A stretch of 64,000 nucleotides of DNA from an uncultured Kiritimatiellota bacterium (GTDB taxonomy: Bacteria; Verrucomicrobiota; Kiritimatiellia; RFP12; DVOR01). The notes beneath the pieces were generated by a model. The model was not told the origin of the DNA. It saw nothing but the letters and a program-made list of their open reading frames with translations, and ran no database searches. Below are positions 1-7,710 of this stretch, piece by piece (position 1 is the first letter of the stretch; each line of letters starts with the position of its first letter). Location of the stretch: assembly GCA_944389585.1 (NCBI GenBank), contig CALXMW010000009.1:1-64000 (forward strand), in the 5' to 3' direction. Position numbers and translations under genes: made by a program.

Positions 1-461
1 ATCGGCAAGACAGGTCAAGGTCGCGGGCAGGTGGCAGGCGCGCTTTGCCACAGTTCACATTCCCACATCGGCAAGACAGGTCAAGGTCGCGGGCAGGTGG
101 CAGGCGCGCTTTGCCACAGTTCACATTCCCACATCGGCAAGACGAGGTGGACGCAGACGGGACGCCGACCGGCGCTTTGCCACAGTTCACATTCCCACAT
201 CGGCAAGACCGTCGAAATCATTTCAGGGATTTTCCATATGCTTTGCCACAGTTCACATTCCCACATCGGCAAGACCCCGTTATCAATATTTCGCCCCCGC
301 CGCCGCTTTGCCACAGTTCACATTCCCACATCGGCAAGACCCGCTCCGCTTACCTGTGCGCACGGCCGATGCTTTGCCACAGTTCACATTCCCACGTCGG
401 CAAGACGTTTCCCTCGAAGAGCAATCCGTAATTCGAGCTTTGACACTGTTCGCAGTGCCAC
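1..461. CRISPR. CRISPR array, type II-like geometry, left end cut by window
   Basis: A 36-bp repeat (starts GCTTTGCCACAG, ends ATCGGCAAGAC) is exact at 42, 108, 174, 240 and 305. The copy at 371 has one A-to-G change, and 1-11 is the tail of another copy. Spacers are 12-41, 78-107, 144-173, 210-239, 276-304, 341-370 and 407-436, all 29-30 bp. From 437 a decayed terminal repeat matches 20 of the first 25 bases. The repeat ends can pair (TTGCC with GGCAA). The 36/30 geometry is usual for type II arrays, but no cas gene or tracrRNA is in the window, so the type is inference. Decay on the right suggests that the leader and the newest spacers lie to the left, outside the window. Confidence 0.95.
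12..143. repeat. Tandem duplicate of one spacer-repeat unit in the CRISPR array
   Basis: Bases 12-77 and 78-143 are identical 66-bp units, each a 30-bp spacer plus a 36-bp repeat. The two spacers match base for base. This points to unit duplication by recombination or slippage between repeats rather than two separate acquisitions. Confidence 0.95.
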
Positions 462-540
462 GGTGGGGGGCGGCGTGGGGGTGAGGAGGCCGAGGGGTGA
501 GGGGGGACGGGGAGGGGTTTGGCGGGGAGGGGCGGGTGTG
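462..540 (+). other. G-run-rich intergenic tract between CRISPR array and htpG promoter
   Basis: The plus strand carries a dense series of G runs of 3-6 bases with almost no C or T. Such a tract could form G-quadruplexes in DNA or RNA. It lies just upstream of the htpG promoter and overlaps its -35 region. No ORF in it looks real. Confidence 0.6.
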
Positions 541-547
541 GTATAAT
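519..547 (+). promoter_or_regulatory. htpG operon promoter (sigma-70 type, extended -10)
   Basis: TTGGCG at 519-524 and a perfect TATAAT at 542-547 are 17 bp apart. The bases before the -10 are TGG, giving an extended -10. The start codon at 581 leaves a leader of about 27 bases. Confidence 0.8.
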
Positions 548-580
548 AGGGTTCCCTTATAGTAGGGGGAGAAAGGTCTC

Positions 581-2446
581 ATGGCTATGGCAAAGACGTG
601 CGCGTTCAGGGCGGAAATCCGGCAGATGTTGGATTTGGTGATCCATTCGCTTTATTCGAAGAAGGAGATTTTCCTGCGGGAGTTGATTTCGAACGGGAGC
701 GACGCGATCGATCGGGCGCGGTATTTGGCGTTGACGGATGGGACGATCGCGCCGGAGGCGCCGGAGTGGCGGATTTCGTTGCGGGCGGACGCGGAGGCGC
801 GGACGTTGACCGTGGAGGACAATGGCCTGGGGATGAGCGCGGAGGAGATGGAGGAGGCTTTGGGCACCATCGCCAAGAGCGGCTCGAAGGCGTTCGCGGA
901 GGCGTTGCGGGAGGGGAAGGGGGCGGATGTCCCGGAGTTGATCGGGAAGTTCGGCGTGGGGTTTTACGCGGCGTTCATGGTGGCGGATTCGGTGACGGTG
1001 GAGTCGCTCCGGCGCGGCGAGGGGCAGCGGCCGGCGCGGTGGATGAGCGCGGGGGATGGGGAGTATACGATGGATGAGGGGGCGCGGACGGCTCCGGGGA
1101 CGGCCATCACGTTGCATTTGCGCGAGGACCAGGCGCAGTTCGCCGAGGAGTGGACGTTGCGTGATTTGGTGCGGCGGTATTCGGATTTCATCGCGTATCC
1201 GATTTATTTGGAGGTGGCGGGGAAGGAGAAGGGGGAGAAGGAGGATGCCGAGGGGGGCAAGCCGTTGAACACGATGGTGGCCCTTTGGAAGCGCTCTCGG
1301 AACGAGGTGAAGCCGGAGGAGTATGAGGCGTTTTACCGGCAGTCGTTGCGGGGGGTGGGCGAGCCGTTGAGGGTGTTGCACATCGCGGCGGAGGGGACGT
1401 TGGAGTATCGCGCGTTGCTGTTCATCCCGAGGGCGGCGGGGATGGAGATGTTGATGCCGGGGAGCAAGCGGGGGCTTTCGCTTTATGTGCGCAATGTCTT
1501 CATCGGCGATGAGATCGAGGAGCTGACGCCGTCGTGGTTGCGTTTCCTGAAGGGCGTGGTGGACAGCAGCGACCTGCCGTTGAACGTCTCGCGCGAGATG
1601 TTGCAGGACGACGCGATCATCCGCAAGATCCGCGCCGACCTCACGAACCGCGTGCTGAAGGCCCTCGCCGAGATGGCCAAGGAGAAGCCCGAGGATTTCG
1701 AGGTCTTCACCGCGGCGCTTGGCGACTTCCTCAAGGAGGGGTTCCATTCCGACTGGGAGAACAAGGAGAAGGTCACCGAGCTGATGCGCTTCAAGAACCT
1801 CAAGGACGGCAAGTTCACCGGCCTGCGGGCGTACAAGGACGCGATGCCCGAGGGGCAGAAGGCCATCTATATGCTGACGGCCGACACCGAGCAGGCCGCG
1901 CGCCAGAGTCCCTGCCTGGAGCAGCTGAAGGCCAAAGGCTACGACGTGCTTTTCCTCACCAGCCCGGTGGATCAGTTCATCGCCGGCGAGCTTTACGATT
2001 ACGACAAGACGCCCATCGTCTTTGCCGACAAGGGCGACCTTGGGCTCGACGCCGAGGAGGCGAAGCAGGCCCTCGAGGCCGCGAAGGAGGCGCTCAAGCC
2101 CACGCTCGAGGCCTTCGCGAAGCGCCTGGAGGCGACCGTCAAAGAGGTGCGCCCCACCACGCGCCTGACCGATTCGCCCTGCTGCCTGGTGCAGGATCCC
2201 AACGCCCTGCCCCCCACCATGCGCCGCATGATGGAGGCCATGGGCCAGAGCGTCCCCGAGGACAAACGCATCCTCGAGCTCAACCCCGAACACCCGCTCA
2301 TCAAGGCCGTGGCCGCGGAGGCCGACGGGACGAAGCGCGACGAAGCCATCGACCTGCTTTACGGGCAGGCCTGCCTGGCCGAGGGCACGCTCCCGCCCGA
2401 CCCTGCGCGCTTCAACGCCCTGGTGGCGCAACTGATGGGTCGCTGA
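581..2446 (+). CDS. htpG: Chaperone protein HtpG (Hsp90 family)
   Basis: Cytosolic ATP-dependent chaperone of the Hsp90 family, 621 aa against 624 in E. coli. The N-terminal GHKL ATPase fold is visible through ELISNGSDAIDRARY near residue 34, DNGLGMS near 85, IAKSGSKAF near 99 and GKFGVGFYAAF near 120. The middle and C-terminal dimerisation domains are full length. The start at 581 follows a purine-rich GGGGGAGAAAGG; an in-frame ATG at 587 is an alternative. It is the first gene of a tight eight-gene operon and is separated from dnaX by one base. The 5' part of the gene is G-rich and the 3' part C-rich, but the protein reads as intact. Confidence 0.98.
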   Translation: MAMAKTCAFRAEIRQMLDLVIHSLYSKKEIFLRELISNGSDAIDRARYLALTDGTIAPEAPEWRISLRADAEARTLTVEDNGLGMSAEEMEEALGTIAKSGSKAFAEALREGKGADVPELIGKFGVGFYAAFMVADSVTVESLRRGEGQRPARWMSAGDGEYTMDEGARTAPGTAITLHLREDQAQFAEEWTLRDLVRRYSDFIAYPIYLEVAGKEKGEKEDAEGGKPLNTMVALWKRSRNEVKPEEYEAFYRQSLRGVGEPLRVLHIAAEGTLEYRALLFIPRAAGMEMLMPGSKRGLSLYVRNVFIGDEIEELTPSWLRFLKGVVDSSDLPLNVSREMLQDDAIIRKIRADLTNRVLKALAEMAKEKPEDFEVFTAALGDFLKEGFHSDWENKEKVTELMRFKNLKDGKFTGLRAYKDAMPEGQKAIYMLTADTEQAARQSPCLEQLKAKGYDVLFLTSPVDQFIAGELYDYDKTPIVFADKGDLGLDAEEAKQALEAAKEALKPTLEAFAKRLEATVKEVRPTTRLTDSPCCLVQDPNALPPTMRRMMEAMGQSVPEDKRILELNPEHPLIKAVAAEADGTKRDEAIDLLYGQACLAEGTLPPDPARFNALVAQLMGR

Positions 2447-2447
2447 C

Positions 2448-3908
2448 ATGGCCTACGAAGTGCTCGCGCGCAAGTGGCGCCCCAAGACGTTCGACGACGT
2501 CGTGGGGCAGGGCCACGTCACGCGCACCCTGGCCAACGCCATCGAGCAGGACCGCATCGCGCACGCCTACCTCTTCATCGGGCCGCGCGGCATCGGCAAG
2601 ACCACGCTCTCGCGTATCCTGGCCATGGCCCTCAACTGCGAGAAGGGCCCCACCACCCACCCCTGCGGCGAGTGCGACAACTGCAAAGGCATCGCCGCCG
2701 GCAGCGACATGGACGTGATCGAGCTGGACGCGGCCTCGAACAACAAGGTCGAGGACATCCACGGCGTGCTCGACCAAGTGCAGTTCGCCCCCACCCACAG
2801 CCGCTTCAAGATCTTCATCCTCGACGAAGTGCACATGCTCTCCAACGCGGCCTTCAACGCCCTGCTGAAGACCCTCGAGGAGCCCCCGCCCTACGTCAAG
2901 TTCATCTTCGCCACCACCGAGGGCGACAAAGTCCTGCCCACCATCATCAGCCGTTGCCAGCGCTTCGACCTGCGCCGCATCTCGGTGGGCGACATCGTGC
3001 GGCGGTTGCGCCTCATCTGCAACGCCGAGCAGATCGCCATCACCGACGACGCCCTCCTGGCCATCGCCCGCGGCTCCAACGGCGGCCTGCGCGACGCGCT
3101 CTCGGCGCTCGACCAGCTCATCGCCTTCAAGGGCACCGACCTGACGGAGGCCGACGTGCTGGCCGTCTTCGGCCTCGTCTCCCGCGAGGCCCTCGAAGGG
3201 CTCGCCGCGAGCATCCTCCAGGGCGACGTCCCCGGCATCCTGCGCACCGTCGCGACGCTCGACGAATCGGGCAAGGACATGCGCCGCATGACCGCCGAGC
3301 TGCTCTGGCACTTCCGCAACCTCCTCGTCTGCCAGCAGGCCGGCGCGGAACTCGCCAAGCAAGACGTCACCGCCGAGCAGCTCGCCGTCCTCGAGGCCCA
3401 GGCCAAGCTCGCCCCGCCCCAGCGCATCGTCGAGATCTCCGCCCTCCTCTCCGAGATGGAAGGCAAGCTCCGCGCCGCCCTCTCGGTGCGCACGCTCGTG
3501 GAGATGACGCTCATCCGCTGCGCCCGCGCCGCCAAGGCCGCCTCCCTTGACGACGTGCTCCGCCGCCTGACGGCGCTCCGGGACCAAACGATCCGACGCT
3601 TGGCGGCCGCCGCTCCGCAAGGTCCGGCGGCCGCCCCCGCGGCGCCGCGGCGCGCCGCACCCGCCGCCGAAGCACCCCGCCAGGCGGCCCCCACCCCACC
3701 TTCCCAACCGCCGCCGGCGGAGGAGGACGACCTCGTCGCCGACGACGAGGAGGGCTACGCGCCCTGCGCCCTCCACGAGCCGGCGGCCACCCCAGCAGGC
3801 ACGGCGGCGCCCGTCCCCGCCGAGCCCCTCCAATCCTCGGACGGGCAATATATCGACGAGATCGTCAACGTCACCCTCCGCCTCTTCGGCGGGCGCGTGC
3901 TCGTCTGA
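2448..3908 (+). CDS. dnaX: DNA polymerase III subunit gamma/tau
   Basis: Clamp-loader ATPase of the replisome, 486 aa. The AAA+ module shows Walker A GPRGIGKT (residues 45-52), the zinc cysteines C64, C73, C76 and C79, Walker B ILDEVHM (124-130) and the SRC sensor motif (168-170). After about residue 370 comes an Ala/Pro-rich linker and a short acidic tail. The protein is shorter than E. coli tau (643 aa), and I see no A-rich slippery site, so a separate gamma form made by frameshifting is unlikely. It starts one base after the htpG stop. Its neighbours ybaB and recR form the widespread dnaX-ybaB-recR cluster. Confidence 0.97.
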   Translation: MAYEVLARKWRPKTFDDVVGQGHVTRTLANAIEQDRIAHAYLFIGPRGIGKTTLSRILAMALNCEKGPTTHPCGECDNCKGIAAGSDMDVIELDAASNNKVEDIHGVLDQVQFAPTHSRFKIFILDEVHMLSNAAFNALLKTLEEPPPYVKFIFATTEGDKVLPTIISRCQRFDLRRISVGDIVRRLRLICNAEQIAITDDALLAIARGSNGGLRDALSALDQLIAFKGTDLTEADVLAVFGLVSREALEGLAASILQGDVPGILRTVATLDESGKDMRRMTAELLWHFRNLLVCQQAGAELAKQDVTAEQLAVLEAQAKLAPPQRIVEISALLSEMEGKLRAALSVRTLVEMTLIRCARAAKAASLDDVLRRLTALRDQTIRRLAAAAPQGPAAAPAAPRRAAPAAEAPRQAAPTPPSQPPPAEEDDLVADDEEGYAPCALHEPAATPAGTAAPVPAEPLQSSDGQYIDEIVNVTLRLFGGRVLV

Positions 3909-3929
3909 CGGACGCAGAAAGGAACGACC

Positions 3930-4241
3930 ATGGGCCTTTTGGACCAGATGAAGCAGGCCGCGCAGGCGCGCAAGGAAGCCAAGCGCCTCCAGGCCGAGAT
4001 CGACAAAATCTCCTACACCCACCAGAACGGCGGCATCACCGTCACCGCAAAAGGCGACGGCTCCATCACCCAGCTCAAGTTCACCGACGAGGCCCTCGCC
4101 GAGCTGCGCGCCGGCAAGACCGAGCGCTTCGAGACCCTCCTCAAGACCGTCCTCAACGCCGCCATCAACAACGTGCGCACCCAGACCCAGCAGCTGATGC
4201 AGCGCATGATGAAGGATGGCTCCTTCCCCGGCCTGCGCTAA
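3930..4241 (+). CDS. ybaB: Nucleoid-associated protein YbaB/EbfC
   Basis: Small DNA-binding nucleoid protein of 103 aa, the usual family length. It has the long N-terminal helix with alternating basic and acidic residues, the short beta hairpin GGITVTAKGDGSI in the middle, and a helical C-terminus rich in Met and Gln. A clear AAAGGA ribosome binding site precedes the ATG. The position between dnaX and recR is the classic one for this gene and supports the call. Confidence 0.96.
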   Translation: MGLLDQMKQAAQARKEAKRLQAEIDKISYTHQNGGITVTAKGDGSITQLKFTDEALAELRAGKTERFETLLKTVLNAAINNVRTQTQQLMQRMMKDGSFPGLR

Positions 4242-4244
4242 GCC

Positions 4245-4862
4245 ATGCTCGAGCCGCTCGACAACCTCATCCACGCCCTCTCGCGCCTCCCCGGCTTCGG
4301 CCGGCGGAGCGCCGAGCGCGCGGCGCTGGCCCTGGTGCGGCGCCCGGAGACGTTGCTCGACACGCTCGTCCAAGCCCTCCAAGAGGCCCGCGAGGGCGTC
4401 TGCCTCTGCTCCAAATGCGGCGCCTTCACCACCCACGAGGCCGACCCCTGCCCCCTCTGCACCCGCGCCGACCGCGACGACGGCCTGCTCTGCGTGGTCG
4501 AAGACCCCGCCGACATCCACGCCATCGAGGCCGCCGGCGCCTTCCGCGGCCGCTACCACGCCCTCATGGGCAAGCTCTCCCCCGGCCGCCAGACGGGCGT
4601 GGGAGAGCTCCGCATCGCCGCCCTGGCCCAGCGCGTCAAGGCCGAACCCATCCGCGAGGTGCTCCTGGCCCTCTCCACCGACCTTGAGGGCGACGCCACC
4701 GCCGGCTACATCGCCGAGCGCCTCCGCCCCGCCGGCGTGCGCCTCACCCGCCTGGCCTTCGGCCTGCCCTGCGGCTCGGGCGTGGGCTACGCCGACCCGC
4801 TCACCCTCCGCCGCGCCGTCCAAGGCCGCCAATCCCTTGAGGGGGGCCCGCCCGATGCCTGA
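4245..4862 (+). CDS. recR: Recombination mediator protein RecR
   Basis: Part of the RecFOR pathway, which loads RecA on gapped DNA. The 205-aa protein has an N-terminal helix-hairpin-helix (LPGFGRRSAERAA near residue 15), a four-cysteine zinc finger (C55, C58, C69, C72), and a Toprim domain beginning at VVEDPADI near residue 84. The start is three bases after the ybaB stop. The 3' end overlaps the rlmN start by 8 bases, so the genes are probably translationally coupled. Confidence 0.97.
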   Translation: MLEPLDNLIHALSRLPGFGRRSAERAALALVRRPETLLDTLVQALQEAREGVCLCSKCGAFTTHEADPCPLCTRADRDDGLLCVVEDPADIHAIEAAGAFRGRYHALMGKLSPGRQTGVGELRIAALAQRVKAEPIREVLLALSTDLEGDATAGYIAERLRPAGVRLTRLAFGLPCGSGVGYADPLTLRRAVQGRQSLEGGPPDA

Positions 4863-5910
4863 GCCCGCCTACGCCCTCCTCCCCGAAGACTGGGCCGCCC
4901 GCTGCAAGGCGCTCGGACTGCCGGCCTTCCGCGCCAAGCAAATCCTGCAAGGGCTCTACCGCGACCGCGTCGCCGCGTGGGACGCGCTCACCACCCTCCC
5001 CGGCGACGTCCGCGCCCGCCTTTCCCAAGAGGCCCCCCTCACCCTCCCGCGCGAGGTCGAACGCACCCCCTCGGGCCCCGACGGCGTCGTCAAGCACCTC
5101 CTGGAGATGGCCGACGGCGAGCGCGTCGAGACCGTCTGGATCCCCGCCGACGGCCGCGTCACCCAATGCGTCTCCTCGCAGGTCGGCTGCGCCATGCACT
5201 GCGCCTTCTGCGCCAGCGGACAGCTCGGCTGCGTGCGCTCACTCGCCGCCGACGAGATCGTGGGCGAGGTGATGGCCTTGGCCCAAATCCAAGGCCGCTA
5301 CCCCAACAACATCGTCGTCATGGGCATGGGCGAGCCCTTCATGAACTACGACGCCGTCCTCCGCGCCCTGCGCGTCCTCAACTGCCAGCAAGGCCCCAAC
5401 ATCGGCGCGCGCCACATCACCCTCTCCACCTGCGGCGTCGTCCCCGGCATCGAGCGCCTCGCCAAAGAAGGCGTCCAATTCGAGCTCTCCGTCTCCCTCC
5501 ACGCGCCCAACGACGCCATCCGCGACCGCCTCATGCCTGTGAACCGCCGCTGGCCCCTGGCCGTGCTGCTGCCCGCGTGCGACGCCTACACCGCCGCCAC
5601 CGGGCGCATCATCACCTACGAATACACCCTCGTGCGCGGCCTCAACGACCGCCCCGCCCACGCCGCCGAGCTCATCCGCCTGCTGCGCGGCCGCAAAGCC
5701 CGCGTCAACCTCATCCCCCTCAGCCCCGTCGCCGAGTTCGACGGCCAGACGCCCCCGCACGCCGATTGCCTCGCCTTCCTCGACGCCCTCCTGCGCGCCG
5801 GCATCCACACCACCATGCGCCGCAGCCGAGGCCGCCAGGCCGACGCCGCCTGCGGCCAACTCCGCCTCCGCTCCCAGAAAGGCCCCGCCCATGGAAACCA
5901 AAAACCCTAA
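4855..5910 (+). CDS. rlmN: Dual-specificity RNA methyltransferase RlmN (radical SAM)
   Basis: Methylates C2 of adenine in 23S rRNA and in some tRNAs. The 351-aa protein has the radical-SAM cluster CAMHCAFC (C112, C116, C119), the GMGEPFMNYD SAM-binding segment, and the conserved C-terminal cysteine in DAACGQL (about C333), which forms the methyl-cysteine/thiol pair of the mechanism. I chose the ATG at 4855, which overlaps recR by 8 bases, because the protein then starts in phase with the usual N-terminal RNA-binding domain. Open frame continues upstream to 4216 only because the recR region lacks stops in this frame. The 3' end overlaps the next gene by 20 bases. Confidence 0.97.
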   Translation: MPEPAYALLPEDWAARCKALGLPAFRAKQILQGLYRDRVAAWDALTTLPGDVRARLSQEAPLTLPREVERTPSGPDGVVKHLLEMADGERVETVWIPADGRVTQCVSSQVGCAMHCAFCASGQLGCVRSLAADEIVGEVMALAQIQGRYPNNIVVMGMGEPFMNYDAVLRALRVLNCQQGPNIGARHITLSTCGVVPGIERLAKEGVQFELSVSLHAPNDAIRDRLMPVNRRWPLAVLLPACDAYTAATGRIITYEYTLVRGLNDRPAHAAELIRLLRGRKARVNLIPLSPVAEFDGQTPPHADCLAFLDALLRAGIHTTMRRSRGRQADAACGQLRLRSQKGPAHGNQKP

Positions 5911-6373
5911 CAACGCCACGCTCCTCATCGTCGCCGTCACCATCCTCCTCATCGTCGCGATGGTCTGCGGCGTCGTCATCTGGATGGCCCAGCGCACCTT
6001 CGCCCTCAACGAAAAACTCCTCGACGCCCGCCTCGCCCAAACCGCCGAGCCCCAAGACGCCGAGCCCCCCGCCCCAGAAGCCGCCCCCAAGGCAGGACCC
6101 AAGCCCGAGGCCGCCAAGCCCCAAGCGCCCCAAACCCAGGCGCCAAAGGCCGAGGCACCCAAACCCCAACCCCAGGCCGAACCCCAGGCCAAGGCACCCG
6201 CCCCCGAAGCCAAGCCAGAGGCCAAACCCGCCCAAGCGCCCGCGCAAAAGCCCGCCAAGCGCAAGGCCCCCACCGAAACCCCAGAGGCCAAAGGCAAAAT
6301 CGGCCCGGACGGTCTGCCGCTGAACCGCGTCACCCTCCCCGTCGGCAACGACGAGCTTGAATGGCAACTGTAA
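5891..6373 (+). CDS. Hypothetical single-pass membrane protein with Ala/Pro/Lys/Glu-rich tail
   Basis: 160 aa. Residues 11-33 form one strong transmembrane helix (LLIVAVTILLIVAMVCGVVIW). After a short helix, residues 50-135 are a low-complexity Ala/Pro/Lys/Glu/Gln segment, probably extended. It ends with a conserved-looking 25-residue piece (IGPDGLPLNRVTLPVGNDELEWQL). I do not recognise a family. The protein would sit in the inner membrane with the tail on one face, as a spacer or scaffold. It lies inside the htpG operon, overlapping both rlmN and the next membrane protein gene, so the two membrane proteins may work together. Confidence 0.8.
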   Translation: METKNPNNATLLIVAVTILLIVAMVCGVVIWMAQRTFALNEKLLDARLAQTAEPQDAEPPAPEAAPKAGPKPEAAKPQAPQTQAPKAEAPKPQPQAEPQAKAPAPEAKPEAKPAQAPAQKPAKRKAPTETPEAKGKIGPDGLPLNRVTLPVGNDELEWQL

Positions 6374-6990
6374 TGAGCCCCCTTCCCCTTGCCCTCCGCG
6401 AAGGCTGGCGCTTCTTCTGCGCCAACCCCGTGCGCGAGGCCGCCCTGGCCCTGCTCTTCTTCCTCGGCGGCCTCACAGGGCTCTTCCTCGGCCCCGCCGC
6501 GAACCTCTGGCTGTGGCACCTCGAGCCAAACAAGCCCGAGGAAACCCTCCTTGGAGACACCCCCCTCGGCACCCTCGTCGGGCAAATGGCCCTGGCCCAA
6601 CGCCTCCAGGCGCCGCACCGGCTGGCCACCTGCTTCTGGCTGGGGCTGCTCCTCTGGTGCGTCGCCCTGATCCCCGCGGCCCATGCCACGCTCCTCGGGT
6701 TCATCCCCGTGGGGTTGCTCCTGGCCCAGCCGCTCTGGCTGGCCCTTGTCTTGGCCGACCGTTTCGCCCTGCCCTTCGGCGTGGCCTGCCGCGCCACCTG
6801 CAACTTCATCGCGGACGCGCCGGGGCGGGCCTTCGGCGCCATGGCGCTGGGCCTTGCGGGCGGGCTCGGCGCGCTCCTCTTCTTCGTGGGGCTCTTCATC
6901 ACCCTGCCCGTGGCCAACCGCGCCCTCCTGCTCTGGCTCAGCCGATGCCATGCCGACCTTGCCGCCGCCATCCAAAGGGCCTACCCATGA
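6361..6990 (+). CDS. Hypothetical multi-pass membrane protein
   Basis: About 209 aa with four or five hydrophobic segments: near residues 27-50, 90-112, 112-130 and 157-185. No family is recognised. An alternative start at 6373 (205 aa), where TAATG joins the stop of the previous gene to this start, is equally likely because neither start has a good ribosome binding site. The gene overlaps its upstream neighbour by 13 bases (or 1 with the later start) and its downstream neighbour by an ATGA. A tightly coupled inner-membrane protein of unknown role. Confidence 0.78.
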   Translation: MATVMSPLPLALREGWRFFCANPVREAALALLFFLGGLTGLFLGPAANLWLWHLEPNKPEETLLGDTPLGTLVGQMALAQRLQAPHRLATCFWLGLLLWCVALIPAAHATLLGFIPVGLLLAQPLWLALVLADRFALPFGVACRATCNFIADAPGRAFGAMALGLAGGLGALLFFVGLFITLPVANRALLLWLSRCHADLAAAIQRAYP

Positions 6991-7520
6991 ACAAGCGCTT
7001 CCTCTCCGCCGACGCCTTCCAGCGCGACTGCGCGCGCCTGGCGCGCAAGGTTTTCGACGACCCCGCGTGGCGGCCCGACTTCATCCTCGCGCTCTGGCGC
7101 GGCGGGGCCCAGCCCGGCGTCATCATCAGCGAGGTCTTCGCCTACCTGGGCCGCCCCACCCCGCACGCCATCGTCAAATGCGCCTCTTACGCGCCCGGCA
7201 TCGGCAAACGCACGGACGCGGTCGTCTTCCATGGCGCGGACGCGATATTGGAATCCCTCGCCGGCAAGCGCGTCCTGGTCGTCGACGACGTCTTCGACAC
7301 GGGCAAGACCGCCGAGGCCACCCTCACGCGCCTGGCCCAGGCCGACGCCCGCGTCGCCACGGTCTATTGGAAACCCGCCGCCAGCCTGGTGCCCTTCGGC
7401 CCGGATTATTACGTCCGCGAGACGGCCGATTGGATTGTCTTCCCCCACGAGTTGCTGGGGCTTTCCCCCCACGAGCTCCGCGTCAAAGACCCCGAGCTCG
7501 CCGACATCCTCCAAGCCTGA
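6987..7520 (+). CDS. Phosphoribosyltransferase family protein (hypoxanthine/xanthine-type)
   Basis: 177 aa with a type I phosphoribosyltransferase fold. The PRPP-binding loop VLVVDDVFDTGKT lies near residue 95, and an N-terminal LALWRGGAQPG loop resembles purine-salvage enzymes. It probably transfers phosphoribose to hypoxanthine, xanthine or guanine, but substrate choice cannot be read from sequence. The C-terminal YYVRETADWIVFPHE segment also fits hypoxanthine/xanthine-guanine phosphoribosyltransferases. The start ATG overlaps the previous stop (ATGA). It is the last gene of the htpG operon and is followed by a strong terminator. Confidence 0.85.
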   Translation: MNKRFLSADAFQRDCARLARKVFDDPAWRPDFILALWRGGAQPGVIISEVFAYLGRPTPHAIVKCASYAPGIGKRTDAVVFHGADAILESLAGKRVLVVDDVFDTGKTAEATLTRLAQADARVATVYWKPAASLVPFGPDYYVRETADWIVFPHELLGLSPHELRVKDPELADILQA

Positions 7521-7540
7521 ACGCCTCCAAGCCTGTAACA

Positions 7541-7560
7541 TCCCTCTCCTGCGGGAGGGA
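7541..7560. repeat. REP-like hairpin
   Basis: TCCCTC at 7541-7546 pairs with GAGGGA at 7555-7560. Similar GC-rich hairpins with a CCCTC/GAGGG stem occur at 47911-47928 and 48009-48028, so it may be a dispersed palindromic repeat. Confidence 0.4.
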
Positions 7561-7661
7561 CAAGTGCTTTTCCATGGATGACAGGGTGCTTCCTGGGCGA
7601 CCACCCTGTGGTTGGGGGGCATTGACCGGGCAAGCGGGGAGGCGCGGCTGGCGATGGGATG

Positions 7662-7692
7662 AAAAAGCCCCGGCGGATGCCGGGGCTTTTTT
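7662..7692. terminator. Bidirectional intrinsic terminator
   Basis: AGCCCCGGC pairs with GCCGGGGCT around a GGAT loop, with an A run on the left and a T run on the right. It sits between the convergent htpG operon and rpoD-glgP operon and can serve both strands. Confidence 0.92.
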
Positions 7693-7710
7693 GTTTGGGG
7701 GGAGCGTGCC

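Noticed and set aside
31-582. ORFs of 77-171 codons across the CRISPR array
   Set aside because: They translate the 36-bp repeats (a reading frame survives because 66-bp units are a multiple of three). They are by-products of the array, not genes.
557-2449. 630-codon antisense ORF across htpG
   Set aside because: High GC gives few stops on the opposite strand. Its sequence is Arg/Leu/Pro-rich and without homology, while HtpG is certain. The same applies to the long antisense ORFs over dnaX, rlmN, tkt, mfd and the SGNH gene.
2448-3908. Programmed frameshift in dnaX
   Set aside because: I found no A-rich slippery heptamer or following hairpin at the place expected for a gamma-type product.
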